Source: Paenibacillus sp. FSL R5-0766
GTDB lineage: Bacteria; Bacillota; Bacilli; Paenibacillales; Paenibacillaceae
Direction: 5' to 3'
Assembly: GCF_037971845.1 (NCBI RefSeq)
Contig: NZ_CP150227.1
Coordinates: forward strand, 6,200,001 to 6,264,000
Length of the DNA: 64,000 nucleotides
Of this stretch, positions 46,853 through 56,746 are shown piece after piece. Position 1 is the stretch's first letter, and each line of letters begins with the position of its first letter. The translations under genes were made by a program, and so were the position numbers. The notes beneath the pieces are model-generated. The model saw nothing but the letters and a program-made list of their open reading frames with translations. It ran no database searches and had not been told where the DNA came from.

Positions 46853-49357
46853 CTACTCTTGACCGTGGCAGTGTTTGAACTTCTTACCACTACCGCATGG
46901 GCATGGATCGTTACGTCCGATTTGGTCAGAAACCTTCACTGGACGTTTCTCAGCAGGTTCACCACTTGTCGAGATCTGACTTTCCTCAACAACCGCTTGA
47001 CGCTCCTGATTGCTCTCGATCTGTGCTCTCATCACATAAGTCGCTACTTCTTCTTGGATCGAAGCAATCATCTGATGGAACATCTCGAAGCCTTCGAACT
47101 GGTATTCACGCAGTGGATCTGTACCGCCGTAGGCGCGAAGGTGGATACCTTGACGCAATTGATCCATTGCATCAATATGATCCATCCACTTGCTGTCTAC
47201 TGCACGGAGCACAACGACTTTCTCGAACTCACGAACCATCTCTTCGCCAATTCGCTCTTCACGTGCATTGTACTTGTTCTGAACTTTCGTGAACAGGAAC
47301 TCGATGATCTCTTCTGCTTCCTTACCCCACAGATCATCTTTAGTTATGGAACCATCGTCCAGCAATTTGCTGTTCATGTAATCGGCAACTTCCTGAAGCT
47401 CCCAGTTTTCCGGGATATCGTCACTACAATGTGCTTCAACGATACGTTCAATGGAAGGTTTAATCATATCCATAACGATTTGTTTGATATTTTCGGACTC
47501 CAGTACCTCGCGGCGCTGTTTATATATAATTTCACGTTGTTGGTTCATTACATCATCATATTGGAGAACGACTTTACGCACGTCAAAGTTGTTACCTTCA
47601 ACACGCTTCTGCGCTGATTCTACTGCACGGGTAATCATCCGGCTCTCGATCGGCTGGTCTTCTTCAAAACCAAGACGCTCCATCATGTTCAATACATTAT
47701 CTGCACCGAAACGTCTCATCAATTCATCACCCAGTGACAGGTAGAATTGTGTTGAACCCGGGTCACCTTGACGTCCCGCACGGCCACGTAGCTGATTATC
47801 AATCCGGCGTGATTCGTGACGCTCTGTACCGATGATATGAAGGCCGCCTACTTCAGCTACACCTTCACCCAAGATAATATCCGTACCCCGTCCTGCCATG
47901 TTGGTTGCAATTGTTACTGCACCCGCTTGACCAGCTCCTGAGATGATCTCTGCTTCTTCCGCATGGTACTTGGCGTTCAGTACCTGGTGTTTAACACCAC
48001 GACGTTTGAGCATGTCAGACAGGCGCTCCGAGTTCTCGATGGATACTGTACCTACCAGAACCGGCTGGTTCTTACTGTGGCGTGCCACGATCTCTTCTAC
48101 AACGGCATTGAACTTGCCATCGATGCTCTTATACACGACATCTGCCATGTCATCGCGTTTGTTCGGACGGTTGGTTGGAATTTGCAGTACTTCGAGACCG
48201 TAGATTTTTTTGAACTCTTCTTCCTCGGTTTTCGCTGTACCCGTCATACCCGCAAGTTTACGGTACATCCGGAAATAGTTCTGGAAGGTAATCGTAGCAA
48301 GCGTCATGCTCTCGTTTTGTACTTCAATGCCTTCTTTGGCTTCAATCGCCTGGTGCAATCCATCACTGTACCGACGTCCAGACATCAGACGACCTGTGAA
48401 TTCATCAACGATCATAACTTCCTCATCACTGACAACATAATCCACGTCACGACGCATGATTGCATTAGCTTTCAAACCCTGCACGATGTGATGGTTGAGA
48501 GTTACATTGGCATGATCATACAAGTTCTCGATACCAAATGCTTTCTCTGCTTTTGCCACGCCCGCCTCAGTCAACGCTACGGATTTCACCTTAATGTCTA
48601 CCGTAAAGTCTTCTTCTGGCACCAAACGTTTCACAAAACGATCTGCTGCATAGTACATATCCGTCGACTTCTGAGCTTGTCCAGAGATAATGAGTGGTGT
48701 ACGCGCCTCATCGACTAGGATGGAGTCTACTTCATCAATGATACAGAAGAACAATGGACGTTGTACCATTTGCTCTTTGTACAGCACCATGTTGTCACGC
48801 AGATAGTCAAAACCAAACTCGTTGTTCGTTCCGTACGTAATATCACATGCATACGCATGTTGTTTCAAAGCATGGTCCATCCCGCTCAGGTTAACCCCTA
48901 CCGACATGCCCATGAATTCATAGATTTGTCCCATTTCCTGGCTATCCCGTTGTGCCAAATAGTCATTGACCGTGACCACGTGTACACCTTTGGACATCAA
49001 CGCGTTCAGATATACCGGAAGTGTTCCTACCAGCGTTTTACCTTCACCCGTTTTCATCTCGGAAATACGGCCTTCATGCAGAGCGATACCGCCCAGCATC
49101 TGTACATCGTAGTGACGTTTGCCCAGTACACGGCGTGAAGCCTCACGTACGGTTGCAAATGCCTCTGGAAGAAGTTCATCTGTTGTTTCTCCCTTTTCAA
49201 TACGAGCACGGTATTCGTCCGTTTTACCTTTCAGTTGTTCATCAGACAACGCCTGAAATTGTGGTTCCAGTTTATTGATCACATCGACCGTCTTCATCAG
49301 ACGTTTAACATCACGTTCATTCATGTCGCCGAAGATCTTTTTGACAAGTCCTAGCAT
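46853..49357 (-). CDS. secA: Preprotein translocase ATPase SecA
   Basis: SecA drives secretory proteins through SecYEG. The 834-residue protein shows Walker A ([11 protein letters not shown]), the DEVD box ([15 protein letters not shown]), helicase motif VI-like [13 protein letters not shown], and the C-terminal zinc-binding SecB/lipid tail [17 protein letters not shown] at 49357 is chosen (GAAAGGGG upstream, family N-terminus [11 protein letters not shown]). It is transcribed towards prfB, 242 bp away, as in B. subtilis. Confidence 0.97.
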   Translation of the reverse strand: MLGLVKKIFGDMNERDVKRLMKTVDVINKLEPQFQALSDEQLKGKTDEYRARIEKGETTDELLPEAFATVREASRRVLGKRHYDVQMLGGIALHEGRISEMKTGEGKTLVGTLPVYLNALMSKGVHVVTVNDYLAQRDSQEMGQIYEFMGMSVGVNLSGMDHALKQHAYACDITYGTNNEFGFDYLRDNMVLYKEQMVQRPLFFCIIDEVDSILVDEARTPLIISGQAQKSTDMYYAADRFVKRLVPEEDFTVDIKVKSVALTEAGVAKAEKAFGIENLYDHANVTLNHHIVQGLKANAIMRRDVDYVVSDEEVMIVDEFTGRLMSGRRYSDGLHQAIEAKEGIEVQNESMTLATITFQNYFRMYRKLAGMTGTAKTEEEEFKKIYGLEVLQIPTNRPNKRDDMADVVYKSIDGKFNAVVEEIVARHSKNQPVLVGTVSIENSERLSDMLKRRGVKHQVLNAKYHAEEAEIISGAGQAGAVTIATNMAGRGTDIILGEGVAEVGGLHIIGTERHESRRIDNQLRGRAGRQGDPGSTQFYLSLGDELMRRFGADNVLNMMERLGFEEDQPIESRMITRAVESAQKRVEGNNFDVRKVVLQYDDVMNQQREIIYKQRREVLESENIKQIVMDMIKPSIERIVEAHCSDDIPENWELQEVADYMNSKLLDDGSITKDDLWGKEAEEIIEFLFTKVQNKYNAREERIGEEMVREFEKVVVLRAVDSKWMDHIDAMDQLRQGIHLRAYGGTDPLREYQFEGFEMFHQMIASIQEEVATYVMRAQIESNQERQAVVEESQISTSGEPAEKRPVKVSDQIGRNDPCPCGSGKKFKHCHGQE

Positions 49358-50144
49358 GGTATACCCCTTTCGTGCAAAACAGAATAGACCCCCTGTTGCC
49401 GCCACGCGACACCATCGGATGGATGTTGCATCCACTTGCCCGGGGGTGACAAACAATATAAAAAGTAATATGATGAATCAACTCCAGGCTTGCCAAGGGT
49501 TCCTCATGAAGCTGATTCGGTGTTCAAACGGATTCGGTTATTAAAAACTAGCCGAAGCCCGCGCCTTGCGAATCATGTTCATGGTGCTGTGCCTGTCATT
49601 GATTATGATTAGCGATCATTCGTTGACAATTCTCCATCAGGACAATGATTCTCTTTGCATAAATTGTAACAGTTTGTAAGGGCCGCCGCAACACGCCACG
49701 GCACACTTCTTTGAACTTCTGAGACATATCAAATGGAGTTTAAGTGCAAAAAATCATAGTCGTTAGCGGAAGCGTCCGATTGTCATGTTTCGTTTTGCAG
49801 CATAGACAGCACTGTTAACGAATTTTAATGGTAAATTTGGATGGAAATCTCAATATCCAGTTCTCGAATGTAGGCGTACGAATATTTTCGTAAGCATCGG
49901 AATCTGGCAGTAAACTTTTACAGTTTGTGCTTCTTCTTACTATCTATTAGACGCAGCAGCATAGGGAATAGTTTCACCATTTTATTCCCAAAGGTGATTT
50001 CCCAGCTCCTCTACGCACAAAAGAGCCCCATCCCCTAAGGGATGGAAGCTCTTGTTAAGTCTAACCCAGGAAACTACAGTCCCTGTCTTCATTATTATTA
50101 GATATTCATACGCAAATCCGATCCGATGATCCTGTACGTTAAGA
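49358..50144. other. Long secA-hpf gap
   Basis: This 787-bp gap contains the hpf terminator at its right end, and a possible secA promoter (minus: TTGCGG 49691-49686, 17 bp, TACAAT 49668-49663) that would leave a leader of about 300 nt. An inverted repeat TACGAA-TATT-TTCGTA lies at 49877-49892. I see no gene and no riboswitch pattern I can name. Confidence 0.5.
50017..50053 (-). terminator. Terminator of hpf
   Basis: Nested arms AAGAGC/GCTCTT and CATCCC/GGGATG with a short loop; on the minus strand a short T-run (TTTT) follows. It lies about 90 bp past the hpf stop. Confidence 0.65.
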
Positions 50145-50708
50145 TTAACCTTGTTCTATCAATCCGTACTTACCATCGTTCCGTTTGTAAACTACGCTAA
50201 CTTCTTCACTGTCAATGTTGGAGAATACGAAGAAATTGTGACCAACCATGTTCATTTGGAGGATGGCCTCTTCCACGTCCATTGGTTTCAACATAAAGCG
50301 TTTCGTCCGTACAACTTCAAAATCATCGTCATCCGTGTCCGCATCCAGTTCAGCTGTAGCTACAGTACCTGATGGATCTTCAACGAAGAGTGTTTTCAGG
50401 CTACCTTCCTGGCGGAACTTACGGTTAATTTTTGTTTTGTGTTTGCGGATCTGACGTTCCAGCTTGTCCACCACGGAGTCAATGGATGCGTACATATCAT
50501 CGCTCTCATCCTCAGCGCGGAGCACAATGCCTTTCAATGGGATCGTCACCTCTACCGTATGCAAACCTCTCGTCGTGCTCAATGTAACAGCACCGTCAGA
50601 GTTAAGGGGTGCATCGAAATACTTCTCGAGTCTACTCAACTTTTTGTCGACATAATCCTTCAAAGCATCAGTAACCTCGATTTGTTGACCTCGAATACTT
50701 AAATTCAT
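50145..50708 (-). CDS. hpf: Long-form ribosome hibernation promoting factor
   Basis: The 187-residue protein (B. subtilis YvyD) has the N-terminal HPF/RaiA domain (about 1-100, MNLSIRGQQIEVTDALKDYV) that blocks tRNA and mRNA sites, a linker, and the C-terminal dimerisation domain (about 130-187, RTKRFMLKPMDVEEAILQM) that joins two ribosomes into inactive 100S particles. ATG at 50708 is used (AAAAGGAGGAG upstream). The position before secA is conserved with Bacillus. Confidence 0.95.
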   Translation of the reverse strand: MNLSIRGQQIEVTDALKDYVDKKLSRLEKYFDAPLNSDGAVTLSTTRGLHTVEVTIPLKGIVLRAEDESDDMYASIDSVVDKLERQIRKHKTKINRKFRQEGSLKTLFVEDPSGTVATAELDADTDDDDFEVVRTKRFMLKPMDVEEAILQMNMVGHNFFVFSNIDSEEVSVVYKRNDGKYGLIEQG

Positions 50709-50739
50709 AGGGCACTCCTCCTTTTTCCTTTGCCACTTC

Positions 50740-50769
50740 ATTATAACACGAATGTAAGCGCCATGTAAA
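50740..50769 (-). promoter_or_regulatory. Promoter of hpf
   Basis: Minus strand: -35 TTTACA (50769-50764), 18-bp spacer, perfect -10 TATAAT (50745-50740), about 30 nt before the ATG at 50708. Confidence 0.6.
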
Positions 50770-51033
50770 AACTCCCGGTGACCGAATAATGACATCTGTT
50801 CAAGTCACATCTGCCAACGTAGGCATAACGCCATATTTCGCGATATTTCATCATATTCAGCCATAATCGAATATTTAATTGGTACGAATTATTAGGCGCT
50901 TGATGATGTATTTAACCGTTTTTGGACCAGCTCAATCTAATATGTAAAATGAACTTCAATCTATCTCTTGAATCTATTAAATTCAATAGAATAATGTTCC
51001 TCGGATGATCCTCAAATCTCGAATCTATTAGGA

Positions 51034-51064
51034 CAAAAAAAGACCCCGGAAAGTACCGGAGTCT
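51034..51064 (-). terminator. Terminator of the cold-shock gene
   Basis: Minus strand: AGACTCCGG (51064-51056) pairs with CCGGGGTCT (51049-51041), followed by seven T. Confidence 0.8.
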
Positions 51065-51129
51065 GATGCTAGCGATAATTCAATTTGGTAACCATCTAAC
51101 CATATATGTAGGTCGGATTGTCCGGATGA

Positions 51130-51327
51130 TTATAATTTGATTACGTTAGCTGCTTGCGGTCCACGCGCGCCTTCGACGATGTCGAATTCTACGGATTGAC
51201 CTTCTTCCAAAGTTTTGAATCCTTCGGATTGAATTGCGGAGAAATGTACGAATACGTCGCCGCCGTCTTCAGTCTCAATGAAACCGTAACCTTTTTCTGC
51301 GTTGAACCATTTTACTTTACCTTGCAT
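51130..51327 (-). CDS. Cold-shock protein (CspA/CspB family)
   Basis: A 65-residue single OB-fold RNA chaperone with RNP1 (KGYGFIE) and RNP2 (VFVHF). It is an RNA and single-strand DNA binder that keeps mRNA unfolded. The N-terminus is [16 protein letters not shown]. The ribosome binding site is weak (AAGGGAATG), as often in csp genes whose leaders control translation. It interrupts the hpf-fliT order seen in Bacillus. Confidence 0.93.
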   Translation of the reverse strand: MQGKVKWFNAEKGYGFIETEDGGDVFVHFSAIQSEGFKTLEEGQSVEFDIVEGARGPQAANVIKL

Positions 51328-51394
51328 GCACTAACATTCCCTTCGTCATCAAATGAAGTGAAGCTTTCGGCCTTAACCTCTGCCCACAATTCAG

Positions 51395-51424
51395 ATAATA
51401 CCATCCAAAGTTATCCATTGTCAA
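51395..51424 (-). promoter_or_regulatory. Sigma-A promoter of the cold-shock gene
   Basis: Minus strand: perfect -35 TTGACA (51424-51419), 18-bp spacer, -10 TATTAT (51400-51395). The leader would be about 60 nt. Confidence 0.7.
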
Positions 51425-51817
51425 TTGGAAAAGTAAATGTTTTCTTGGAATTTTTTGTAGATTAATTGGGGATTGTGTTGAAAGGTGGGATATCTTGAAT
51501 ATATCAGGTAATTGGCGGGTTGGTAAGTCTATTTTTGATGTATTAATCAAAGAGGATTGGATGAGAGTCTACTGTTCCTATAACCAGTGAATGACAAAAT
51601 TTATGAGTGTTAAATATTTTATAAAATTACTATTATATCTATTTATTACAAATGGGTATGATCAATAAAATATCACTCTTTACTAAAGAGAAGAAGATCG
51701 ATAAAGTATTCAACTGTCTAATTAAGTGTAATAACGCATATTTATATGAGCAACAATTAAATAATTGTTAAAAATTTCTAATTTTATAGAAAACATGAGC
51801 GCTTGCCGATTACGTTT

Positions 51818-51858
51818 AAAATAAAACAGAGCAAATCTTAGGAGATCTGCTCTGTTCT
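51818..51858 (-). terminator. Terminator of the flaG-fliDST operon
   Basis: Minus strand: AACAGAGCA (51856-51848) pairs with TGCTCTGTT (51833-51825), followed by TTATTTT. It lies 8 bp past the fliT stop. Confidence 0.8.
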
Positions 51859-51865
51859 TTATATA

Positions 51866-52201
51866 TCATTTTCTTCTATCCATTAGCATACTATCAGGTG
51901 CATAGGCAGTCTCATATACATTTCGCTGCATTTTTGCTTGATTACGCTTATGCAGCCAATCTTGAGCCTCAACCCGAAGTGTGTTCATACGATCAAGTAA
52001 AGTTTTATCATAGGCCAAAATCCGATGAATTTCCCCTTTTTGTTTCACATCCAGAGGGCAATTCTCACTCTCTTTAATTATAGTATCAACAAGATGTTGT
52101 CGATCTTCTATGAAGGTTTCCAGTTCCTCATAGGAGGTCTCCTCAATTCGTTCAATAACTTCCTGAGTCATAGTAGATAAGCGTTCAATAAGATTATCCA
52201 T
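51866..52201 (-). CDS. fliT: FliT-like flagellar chaperone
   Basis: A small, mostly helical protein of 111 residues at the place where B. subtilis has fliT, after fliS. FliT-type chaperones hold the filament cap protein FliD before export. Sequence in this family is poorly conserved, so the call rests on size, helical content and position. Start taken as ATG 52201, which overlaps the fliS stop (52196-52194); a GTG 6 bp upstream is in frame. No strong ribosome binding site is visible, so translation is probably coupled to fliS. Confidence 0.7.
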   Translation of the reverse strand: MDNLIERLSTMTQEVIERIEETSYEELETFIEDRQHLVDTIIKESENCPLDVKQKGEIHRILAYDKTLLDRMNTLRVEAQDWLHKRNQAKMQRNVYETAYAPDSMLMDRRK

Positions 52202-52586
52202 GAGCACTTTCAGTCTGCGTAGAGGCTAGTTTAGAGGCTTGCATCCAAGTTTCACGCAAGTCAGTCAAATAACCAATGGCTTCTTCTGCTTTTTCTGGAC
52301 TTTTACGAATATTGGCTTCAATTAGAAGATAATTCGTATACTCATACAGAGCAAATAAGTTTTTGGATACATCATATGACTGGTCCAATGTGGACATAAG
52401 TTCGCTAATAATAGTCTGAGCTTTACCGAGATTAAGATTTGCTTTCTCAATATCCTGATTATTCAGGCCCTCAAGTCCAACTTTTACAAATCGGATTGCT
52501 CCATCGTAAAGCATAATAACCAATTGAGCTGGCGTTGAAGTCTGAACGGAAGATTGACGATATTTTTCATAAGGAGATTTAATCAA
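52194..52586 (-). CDS. fliS: Flagellar export chaperone FliS
   Basis: FliS binds the C-terminus of flagellin and stops early polymerisation; in B. subtilis it also works in the FliW-CsrA switch. The 130-residue helical protein has the family N-terminus (SPYEKYRQSSVQTSTPAQLVIMLYDGAI) and the segment SELMSTLDQSYDVSKNL. The start is TTG at 52586 with AGGGTGA upstream. It follows fliD after 29 bp. Confidence 0.94.
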   Translation of the reverse strand: MIKSPYEKYRQSSVQTSTPAQLVIMLYDGAIRFVKVGLEGLNNQDIEKANLNLGKAQTIISELMSTLDQSYDVSKNLFALYEYTNYLLIEANIRKSPEKAEEAIGYLTDLRETWMQASKLASTQTESAHG

Positions 52587-52615
52587 TTAGGTCACCCTCT
52601 ATTATAAAATTTCTC

Positions 52616-54190
52616 TTAGCTGGTGGTAGAGAATAGACTGGACGACTGTGAACTGAGTTTGTTCATTGCTGTTTCCATCGCAGTGAACTGTTTATAATAA
52701 CGAGTCTCTGTATTTTCTAGAATTGTGAGCATATTAGTAATTCGATTATTGTACTCTTTGAGTTTCCTACCCATAGCACTTTCTTCTTTGTAACTGACTG
52801 TGAGATCAGCTGAGAATTTACTGGTTCCGACACGTGTAACGAGACTATCCAACGAACCTGATATTTTGTCTGCCAACTTGTCAAAAATACCATTATTCGC
52901 CTCACTGCCTGTGCCCTGGAACAGATCAACTGCTTTTTGAGGATTCTCAGTCAAAGCTTTTTTCAAGACGACTTCATCCAGAACAATTTTGCCTCCTGAG
53001 TTGTAGGACCCCATTGTAATCCCCATCTCAGACAAAGCCACGACTTGACCCGATATAATGCCTCTCATATTAGAAAGCGCTGATCTTAAAATGTCATCAT
53101 TTTTCAATAGACCACTCTTAGCTTTGTCAGTCCAGTTGGTAATATCCGTATCTTTCATTGCCGTCTTTTGTTCGTCAGTCAACGGTTTGAAGTCACGATA
53201 TTTATTTTCGTCTAACTTGGTATTCAACAACGTTATTAACGAGTTATAGTCCTCTACAAAGCTCTTAATGGTTTGTAAAGCAGTTTCAGTATCACTCGAT
53301 GTCGTAATGCTAACAGGTATGTCCTTAGACGGGTCCGCCGGATCTGCTGTTGTCTTCTGAAGAGTTAACTGCACACCGTTAATGGTAACAGTATTGCTCT
53401 TGTCCGTATAATCTCTGCCGTTAACACTGAATTTTGCGTCTACAGCATTTGTTGTTTTATATTTCTCAGGACCATCTGTTCCTGAATCATATTTTTGATT
53501 AAAGAGGTCAAGCAAACTATTATCATCTGTTGCTACAAGATCTGCCTTACCATCTGTCCCACTCGTTTTAGAGTTGATAATCAGTTTCCCACTTATCTCA
53601 TCATACTTGGCAGTAACGTTAGCTTTGGCATTACCATTAATCGTAGCAACCATCGTAGCGATGGACGTAGATCCGGTGAACAATGACTTACCGTTACTAT
53701 CTACAAAGCTCACGCCGTTTATAGAGAATTTAAACTCTTCGGCGTTAAGGGCAGTTCGATCAGCATCTGTGAGTGTAGCTGGATCTATGTTTTCTTTCAT
53801 AATCTGTAAATCAGCTAGCGTCTTAGTGCTGGCTACTGGTACATCAAGCCCGAAGGTTTCAACTGTCTTCTTGGTTGCTAATTGCGTAATACTGACTTTC
53901 ATATCGATTCCGTTGGCAGTAGCTGAAGCTTCTGCTTTAAGGGCATCTGAATTCCCACTCACTACAGCTTTTTGTGTATTTAATGCTGCACTCTTACCAT
54001 ACTTGTCAATTAATTTATTTGTACGAAAGTCTACGAGCTTGCTATTAATTTCTCTATAGCTATCCCGTTTCCATTCAAGAACTTGCTTTTCCTGATTTAG
54101 TTTATCCAGGGGAATTCGTTTCGCAACCATCATACTTTTAACCATGCTATCCACGTCCATACCGGAGAAGCCGTTAATACGTGTAACCAT
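52616..54190 (-). CDS. fliD: Flagellar filament cap protein FliD
   Basis: FliD forms the cap at the tip that folds incoming flagellin. The 524-residue protein has the conserved N-terminal region (RINGFSGMDVDSMVKSMMVAKR) and C-terminal coiled segment (LKEYNNRITNMLTILENTETRYYKQFTAMETAM), with a variable middle of Asp, Thr and Lys-rich sequence. AGGAGGGA precedes the ATG. It is the second gene after flaG. Confidence 0.95.
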   Translation of the reverse strand: MVTRINGFSGMDVDSMVKSMMVAKRIPLDKLNQEKQVLEWKRDSYREINSKLVDFRTNKLIDKYGKSAALNTQKAVVSGNSDALKAEASATANGIDMKVSITQLATKKTVETFGLDVPVASTKTLADLQIMKENIDPATLTDADRTALNAEEFKFSINGVSFVDSNGKSLFTGSTSIATMVATINGNAKANVTAKYDEISGKLIINSKTSGTDGKADLVATDDNSLLDLFNQKYDSGTDGPEKYKTTNAVDAKFSVNGRDYTDKSNTVTINGVQLTLQKTTADPADPSKDIPVSITTSSDTETALQTIKSFVEDYNSLITLLNTKLDENKYRDFKPLTDEQKTAMKDTDITNWTDKAKSGLLKNDDILRSALSNMRGIISGQVVALSEMGITMGSYNSGGKIVLDEVVLKKALTENPQKAVDLFQGTGSEANNGIFDKLADKISGSLDSLVTRVGTSKFSADLTVSYKEESAMGRKLKEYNNRITNMLTILENTETRYYKQFTAMETAMNKLSSQSSSLFSTTS

Positions 54191-54207
54191 TCAATCCCTC
54201 CTATAAA

Positions 54208-54597
54208 TTATATTTTCTCGTCTACCAATATACCTGCAATCTCCATCATCTTGGCAACCAAGTCCAGCGTTTTTTCTGGTGGAATCTCACGGATAAGCTC
54301 TCCCGTATCTTTATTCATCACTTTCACCATAATATCATGGGTCTTCTCATGTACACTGATTTCCAAAGTTGTTTCAGGGCCCTGCAATGATTGCACCGCA
54401 CGTTCAATTGTTTTAATCAGTTGTTCGTCCGCAACTGAAATTTTGGCACCTTGGCTTTCTTTGTTGCTTAGGTCTTTATAACTTTTAATAGCTGACGCTG
54501 AAGATATTGAATCACTTGCACTTTGAACAGGAGCTACTTCTGGTCGGGGCTGTCCGTTAACTGCGCCGGATGCAGAGAAGGAAAACTGTACATTCAT
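54208..54597 (-). CDS. flaG: FlaG family protein
   Basis: A 129-residue protein with a disordered first half and a conserved C-terminal domain (about 70-129: LEISVHEKTHDIMVKVMNKDTGELIREIPPEKTLDLVAKM pattern). FlaG proteins influence filament length; the mechanism is unclear. TGGAGGAT precedes the ATG. It opens the flaG-fliD-fliS-fliT operon, driven by a sigma-D promoter. Confidence 0.93.
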   Translation of the reverse strand: MNVQFSFSASGAVNGQPRPEVAPVQSASDSISSASAIKSYKDLSNKESQGAKISVADEQLIKTIERAVQSLQGPETTLEISVHEKTHDIMVKVMNKDTGELIREIPPEKTLDLVAKMMEIAGILVDEKI

Positions 54598-54633
54598 GTG
54601 CTCTATCCTCCAAGAACGCTTGATTTATTATAT

Positions 54634-54661
54634 ATATCGGTCAGTGCTCTTCGTTATTTTA
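54634..54661 (-). promoter_or_regulatory. Sigma-D promoter of flaG-fliDST
   Basis: Minus strand: -35 TAAA (54661-54658), 16-bp spacer, -10 ACCGATAT (54641-54634), one mismatch from the sigma-D consensus GCCGATAT. Spacer equals that of the flagellin promoter. Confidence 0.75.
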
Positions 54662-54679
54662 GGGAATTCCTAGCAAAAC

Positions 54680-54711
54680 AAAAAAAAGCCCCGGAATAAT
54701 CCGGAGCTTTC
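54680..54711 (-). terminator. Terminator of flagellin gene
   Basis: Minus strand: AAGCTCCGG pairs with CCGGGGCTT around a short loop, followed by eight T. It lies 17 bp past the hag stop and just before the flaG promoter. Confidence 0.85.
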
Positions 54712-54727
54712 GGTATTGAAGTGAATC

Positions 54728-56356
54728 TTAACGAAGCAATTGCAGAACGCCTTGTGGTTGTTGGTTCGCTTGAGCCAACATCGCTTGTGCAGCTTGTGCA
54801 AGGATGTTGTTCTTCGTTTGTTCCATCATTTCTTTAGCCATGTCTACGTCACGTACACGGGACTCAGCTGCAGTCAGGTTCTCGGAAGATGTGTTCAAGT
54901 TGTTGATTGTGTGTTCCAGACGGTTCTGAACCGCACCCAATTTAGCGCGCTCGCTGGAAACGGAGCTGATTGCTTTATCCAAAGAAGTAATTGCGTTGGA
55001 AGCGCCAGCTGTAGTAGAGATGTCTACACCAGCTACACCCAGAGCAGCGGAACGCATGTCATTCACACCGAAAGTGATGCTTTGACCTTTGTTTGCACCG
55101 ATTTGGAATGTAACGCCGCCGTTGCCAGAAGCATCCGTTTGAGCCTGGGAGAGACCCAGATCTTTCACAGTTGATTGACCAGCCAAATCCTGCAAGTTAA
55201 TTGGACCGCTCTCACTTACGATTTCAAAACGACCATCGGACAGAGCATTTACTTTAACATCTTTGATAAAACCGAAATCTCCGTCTTTAGTTGCTCCAGC
55301 TGCAGTATTAGCAGCCGCAATAGCTGTGTTAATATCCGTTTGCAATTGTGTTGCTGCTGCAGCCATTGTGGTTGTGTTATCAATAGCACCCGTCAATGTT
55401 GCTTGAAGTTTAGTATCTCCAATTTGGAAGTTGAATTGGTCACCTGATGCAACATCTGTTCCGTTATAAGTACTAGCACCGGTTGCACCGGTTGCACCTG
55501 CTGCTGCCAAGAACTTACCAGCGATCGATGCGGTTGCACTTGCAGTTTTGATTTCCGAGGCAGTTCCTTTAGATCCACTTTCAAGAACCAAAGTATCTGC
55601 ACTTACATAGCCAGAAATATGTGCTACATTTGCTCCTGATTTATCAATAGCTTCATTGATTTTGCTAACAATCAGGTCAGCTGCAGCTTTCATACCAGTG
55701 TCAGTTGCACCAGTTCCAGTTCCAGCTGTAATAATGTTTTGTTCTTCAGTGGAAAGGTTCTGCCAATCTACAGTGATTTCAGTACCATCAATTTTAATTT
55801 TTTCACTTACAAAATCTCCTGTAGCAACCAATGCTGCAGAGTTCATTGCTGCTGTACCTGTTAATGAGGCAGCTGTTTGTTTCCCAACAGTAGTTCCTGT
55901 AGTAGAATCCAAACCTACAGAAGCACCAGAAGTTTTCAAAGCACCGTTCAGCAATTTCTTCGTATTGAACTCAGTAGTATCACCGATACGGTCGATTTCT
56001 GATTTCAATTGTGTTACTTCGCTTTGCAATGCTTTACGATCTTCTTCAGTGTTCGTACCGTTAGCGGATTGAACGGAAAGTTCACGTACACGTTGCAGGA
56101 TGGAGTGAGTTTCGCTCAATGCGCCCTCAGCTGTTTGGATCAAAGAGATACCATCTTGAGCATTTTTGGAAGCCATATCCAAACCGCGGATTTGACCGCG
56201 CATTTTTTCGGAGATTGCCAAGCCTGCAGCATCGTCACCAGCACGGTTGATACGAAGACCGGAAGACAATTTCTCGATGTTTTTGCTAGTTGCAGCAGAG
56301 TTAGTGGACAGTTGGCGGTGAGTGTTCAACGCCGTAATATTATGGTTGATAATCAT
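54728..56356 (-). CDS. hag: Flagellin
   Basis: The filament subunit, 542 residues. Conserved helical ends form D0/D1: N-terminus [19 protein letters not shown] to about residue 140, and C-terminus from about 455 ([18 protein letters not shown]) to the terminal Leu-Leu-Arg. The middle of about 300 residues is variable, Ala/Thr/Gly-rich and forms outer D2/D3 domains absent from the 304-residue B. subtilis Hag. ATG at 56356 has GGGAGGAAA upstream; the frame continues to 56416 only through the leader. Transcription is from a sigma-D promoter and translation appears subject to CsrA. Confidence 0.96.
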   Translation of the reverse strand: MIINHNITALNTHRQLSTNSAATSKNIEKLSSGLRINRAGDDAAGLAISEKMRGQIRGLDMASKNAQDGISLIQTAEGALSETHSILQRVRELSVQSANGTNTEEDRKALQSEVTQLKSEIDRIGDTTEFNTKKLLNGALKTSGASVGLDSTTGTTVGKQTAASLTGTAAMNSAALVATGDFVSEKIKIDGTEITVDWQNLSTEEQNIITAGTGTGATDTGMKAAADLIVSKINEAIDKSGANVAHISGYVSADTLVLESGSKGTASEIKTASATASIAGKFLAAAGATGATGASTYNGTDVASGDQFNFQIGDTKLQATLTGAIDNTTTMAAAATQLQTDINTAIAAANTAAGATKDGDFGFIKDVKVNALSDGRFEIVSESGPINLQDLAGQSTVKDLGLSQAQTDASGNGGVTFQIGANKGQSITFGVNDMRSAALGVAGVDISTTAGASNAITSLDKAISSVSSERAKLGAVQNRLEHTINNLNTSSENLTAAESRVRDVDMAKEMMEQTKNNILAQAAQAMLAQANQQPQGVLQLLR

Positions 56357-56365
56357 TTGATATTT

Positions 56366-56401
56366 CCTCCCTGAAGATAAATTAGTTCCACATCCTTGTG
56401 G
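56366..56401 (-). promoter_or_regulatory. CsrA binding sites in the flagellin leader
   Basis: Minus strand CCACAAGGATGTGG (56401-56388) forms a stem with AGGA in the loop and contains the high-affinity CsrA pattern ACARGGAUGU. About 17 nt downstream the Shine-Dalgarno GGGAGGA (56371-56365) offers a second GGA. The two-site layout resembles the B. subtilis hag leader. Confidence 0.75.
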
Positions 56402-56454
56402 TAAACGCCGCGACATTAAGGTCGGCCGCCCTGCCGAAGCAGCGTCTAAATTAT

Positions 56455-56482
56455 ATATCGACGGAAGGTGATCAACTGTTTA
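56455..56482 (-). promoter_or_regulatory. Sigma-D promoter of flagellin
   Basis: Minus strand: -35 TAAA (56482-56479), 16-bp spacer, -10 GTCGATAT (56462-56455), one mismatch to GCCGATAT. Leader of about 95 nt to the ATG. It lies in the csrA-hag gap. Confidence 0.8.
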
Positions 56483-56500
56483 TAGCAAATTGGAATATTT

Positions 56501-56746
56501 TTAATCTTTTTTGATATCTGTATTTCGTAGACGTTCCATAAAGGCTTCAATATTGGCTGCTAGCGGGGTTGCAGACTCCCGATTGGCCTCTTGAATGGAT
56601 GCATATATTTCCTGTCTGAATATATCAATATGCTTGGGTGCGGAGATTCCAATACGTACTGTATCTCCCTCAACAGCGAGTACAGTCACCTCAATCTGAT
56701 CCTGAATGATAATAGACTCGCCTTTTTTACGTGATAATACCAGCAT
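56501..56746 (-). CDS. csrA: Carbon storage regulator / translational repressor CsrA
   Basis: An RNA-binding dimer of 81 residues ([20 protein letters not shown] start, [19 protein letters not shown] core with the RNA-contacting strand). In B. subtilis it blocks flagellin translation until FliW, freed by flagellin export, sequesters it. The ATG follows the fliW stop codon with no gap; AGGTGGAG lies within the end of fliW, so expression is coupled. The target site is in the leader just downstream. Confidence 0.96.
   Translation of the reverse strand: MLVLSRKKGESIIIQDQIEVTVLAVEGDTVRIGISAPKHIDIFRQEIYASIQEANRESATPLAANIEAFMERLRNTDIKKD

Larger units (their letters stand above)
50709..51129. other. 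hpf-csp gap
   Basis: This 421-bp gap has the hpf promoter at its left, the csp terminator at its right, and an AT-rich middle without a gene. I did not find a sigma-B or sigma-H type promoter with confidence. Confidence 0.5.
51328..51865. other. AT-rich csp-fliT gap
   Basis: This 538-bp stretch is the most AT-rich in the window. It contains the csp promoter at 51395-51424 and the fliT terminator at 51818-51858. No ORF has a usable ribosome binding site. Confidence 0.6.

Noticed and set aside
49358..50016. Possible riboswitch or small RNA upstream of secA
   Set aside because: The gap is long, but I could not match any known aptamer core or find a strong local hairpin followed by T's other than the hpf terminator.
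51317..51550. 77-codon minus-strand ORF upstream of the cold-shock gene
   Set aside because: It runs through the csp promoter and leader and overlaps the csp start; no ribosome binding site.
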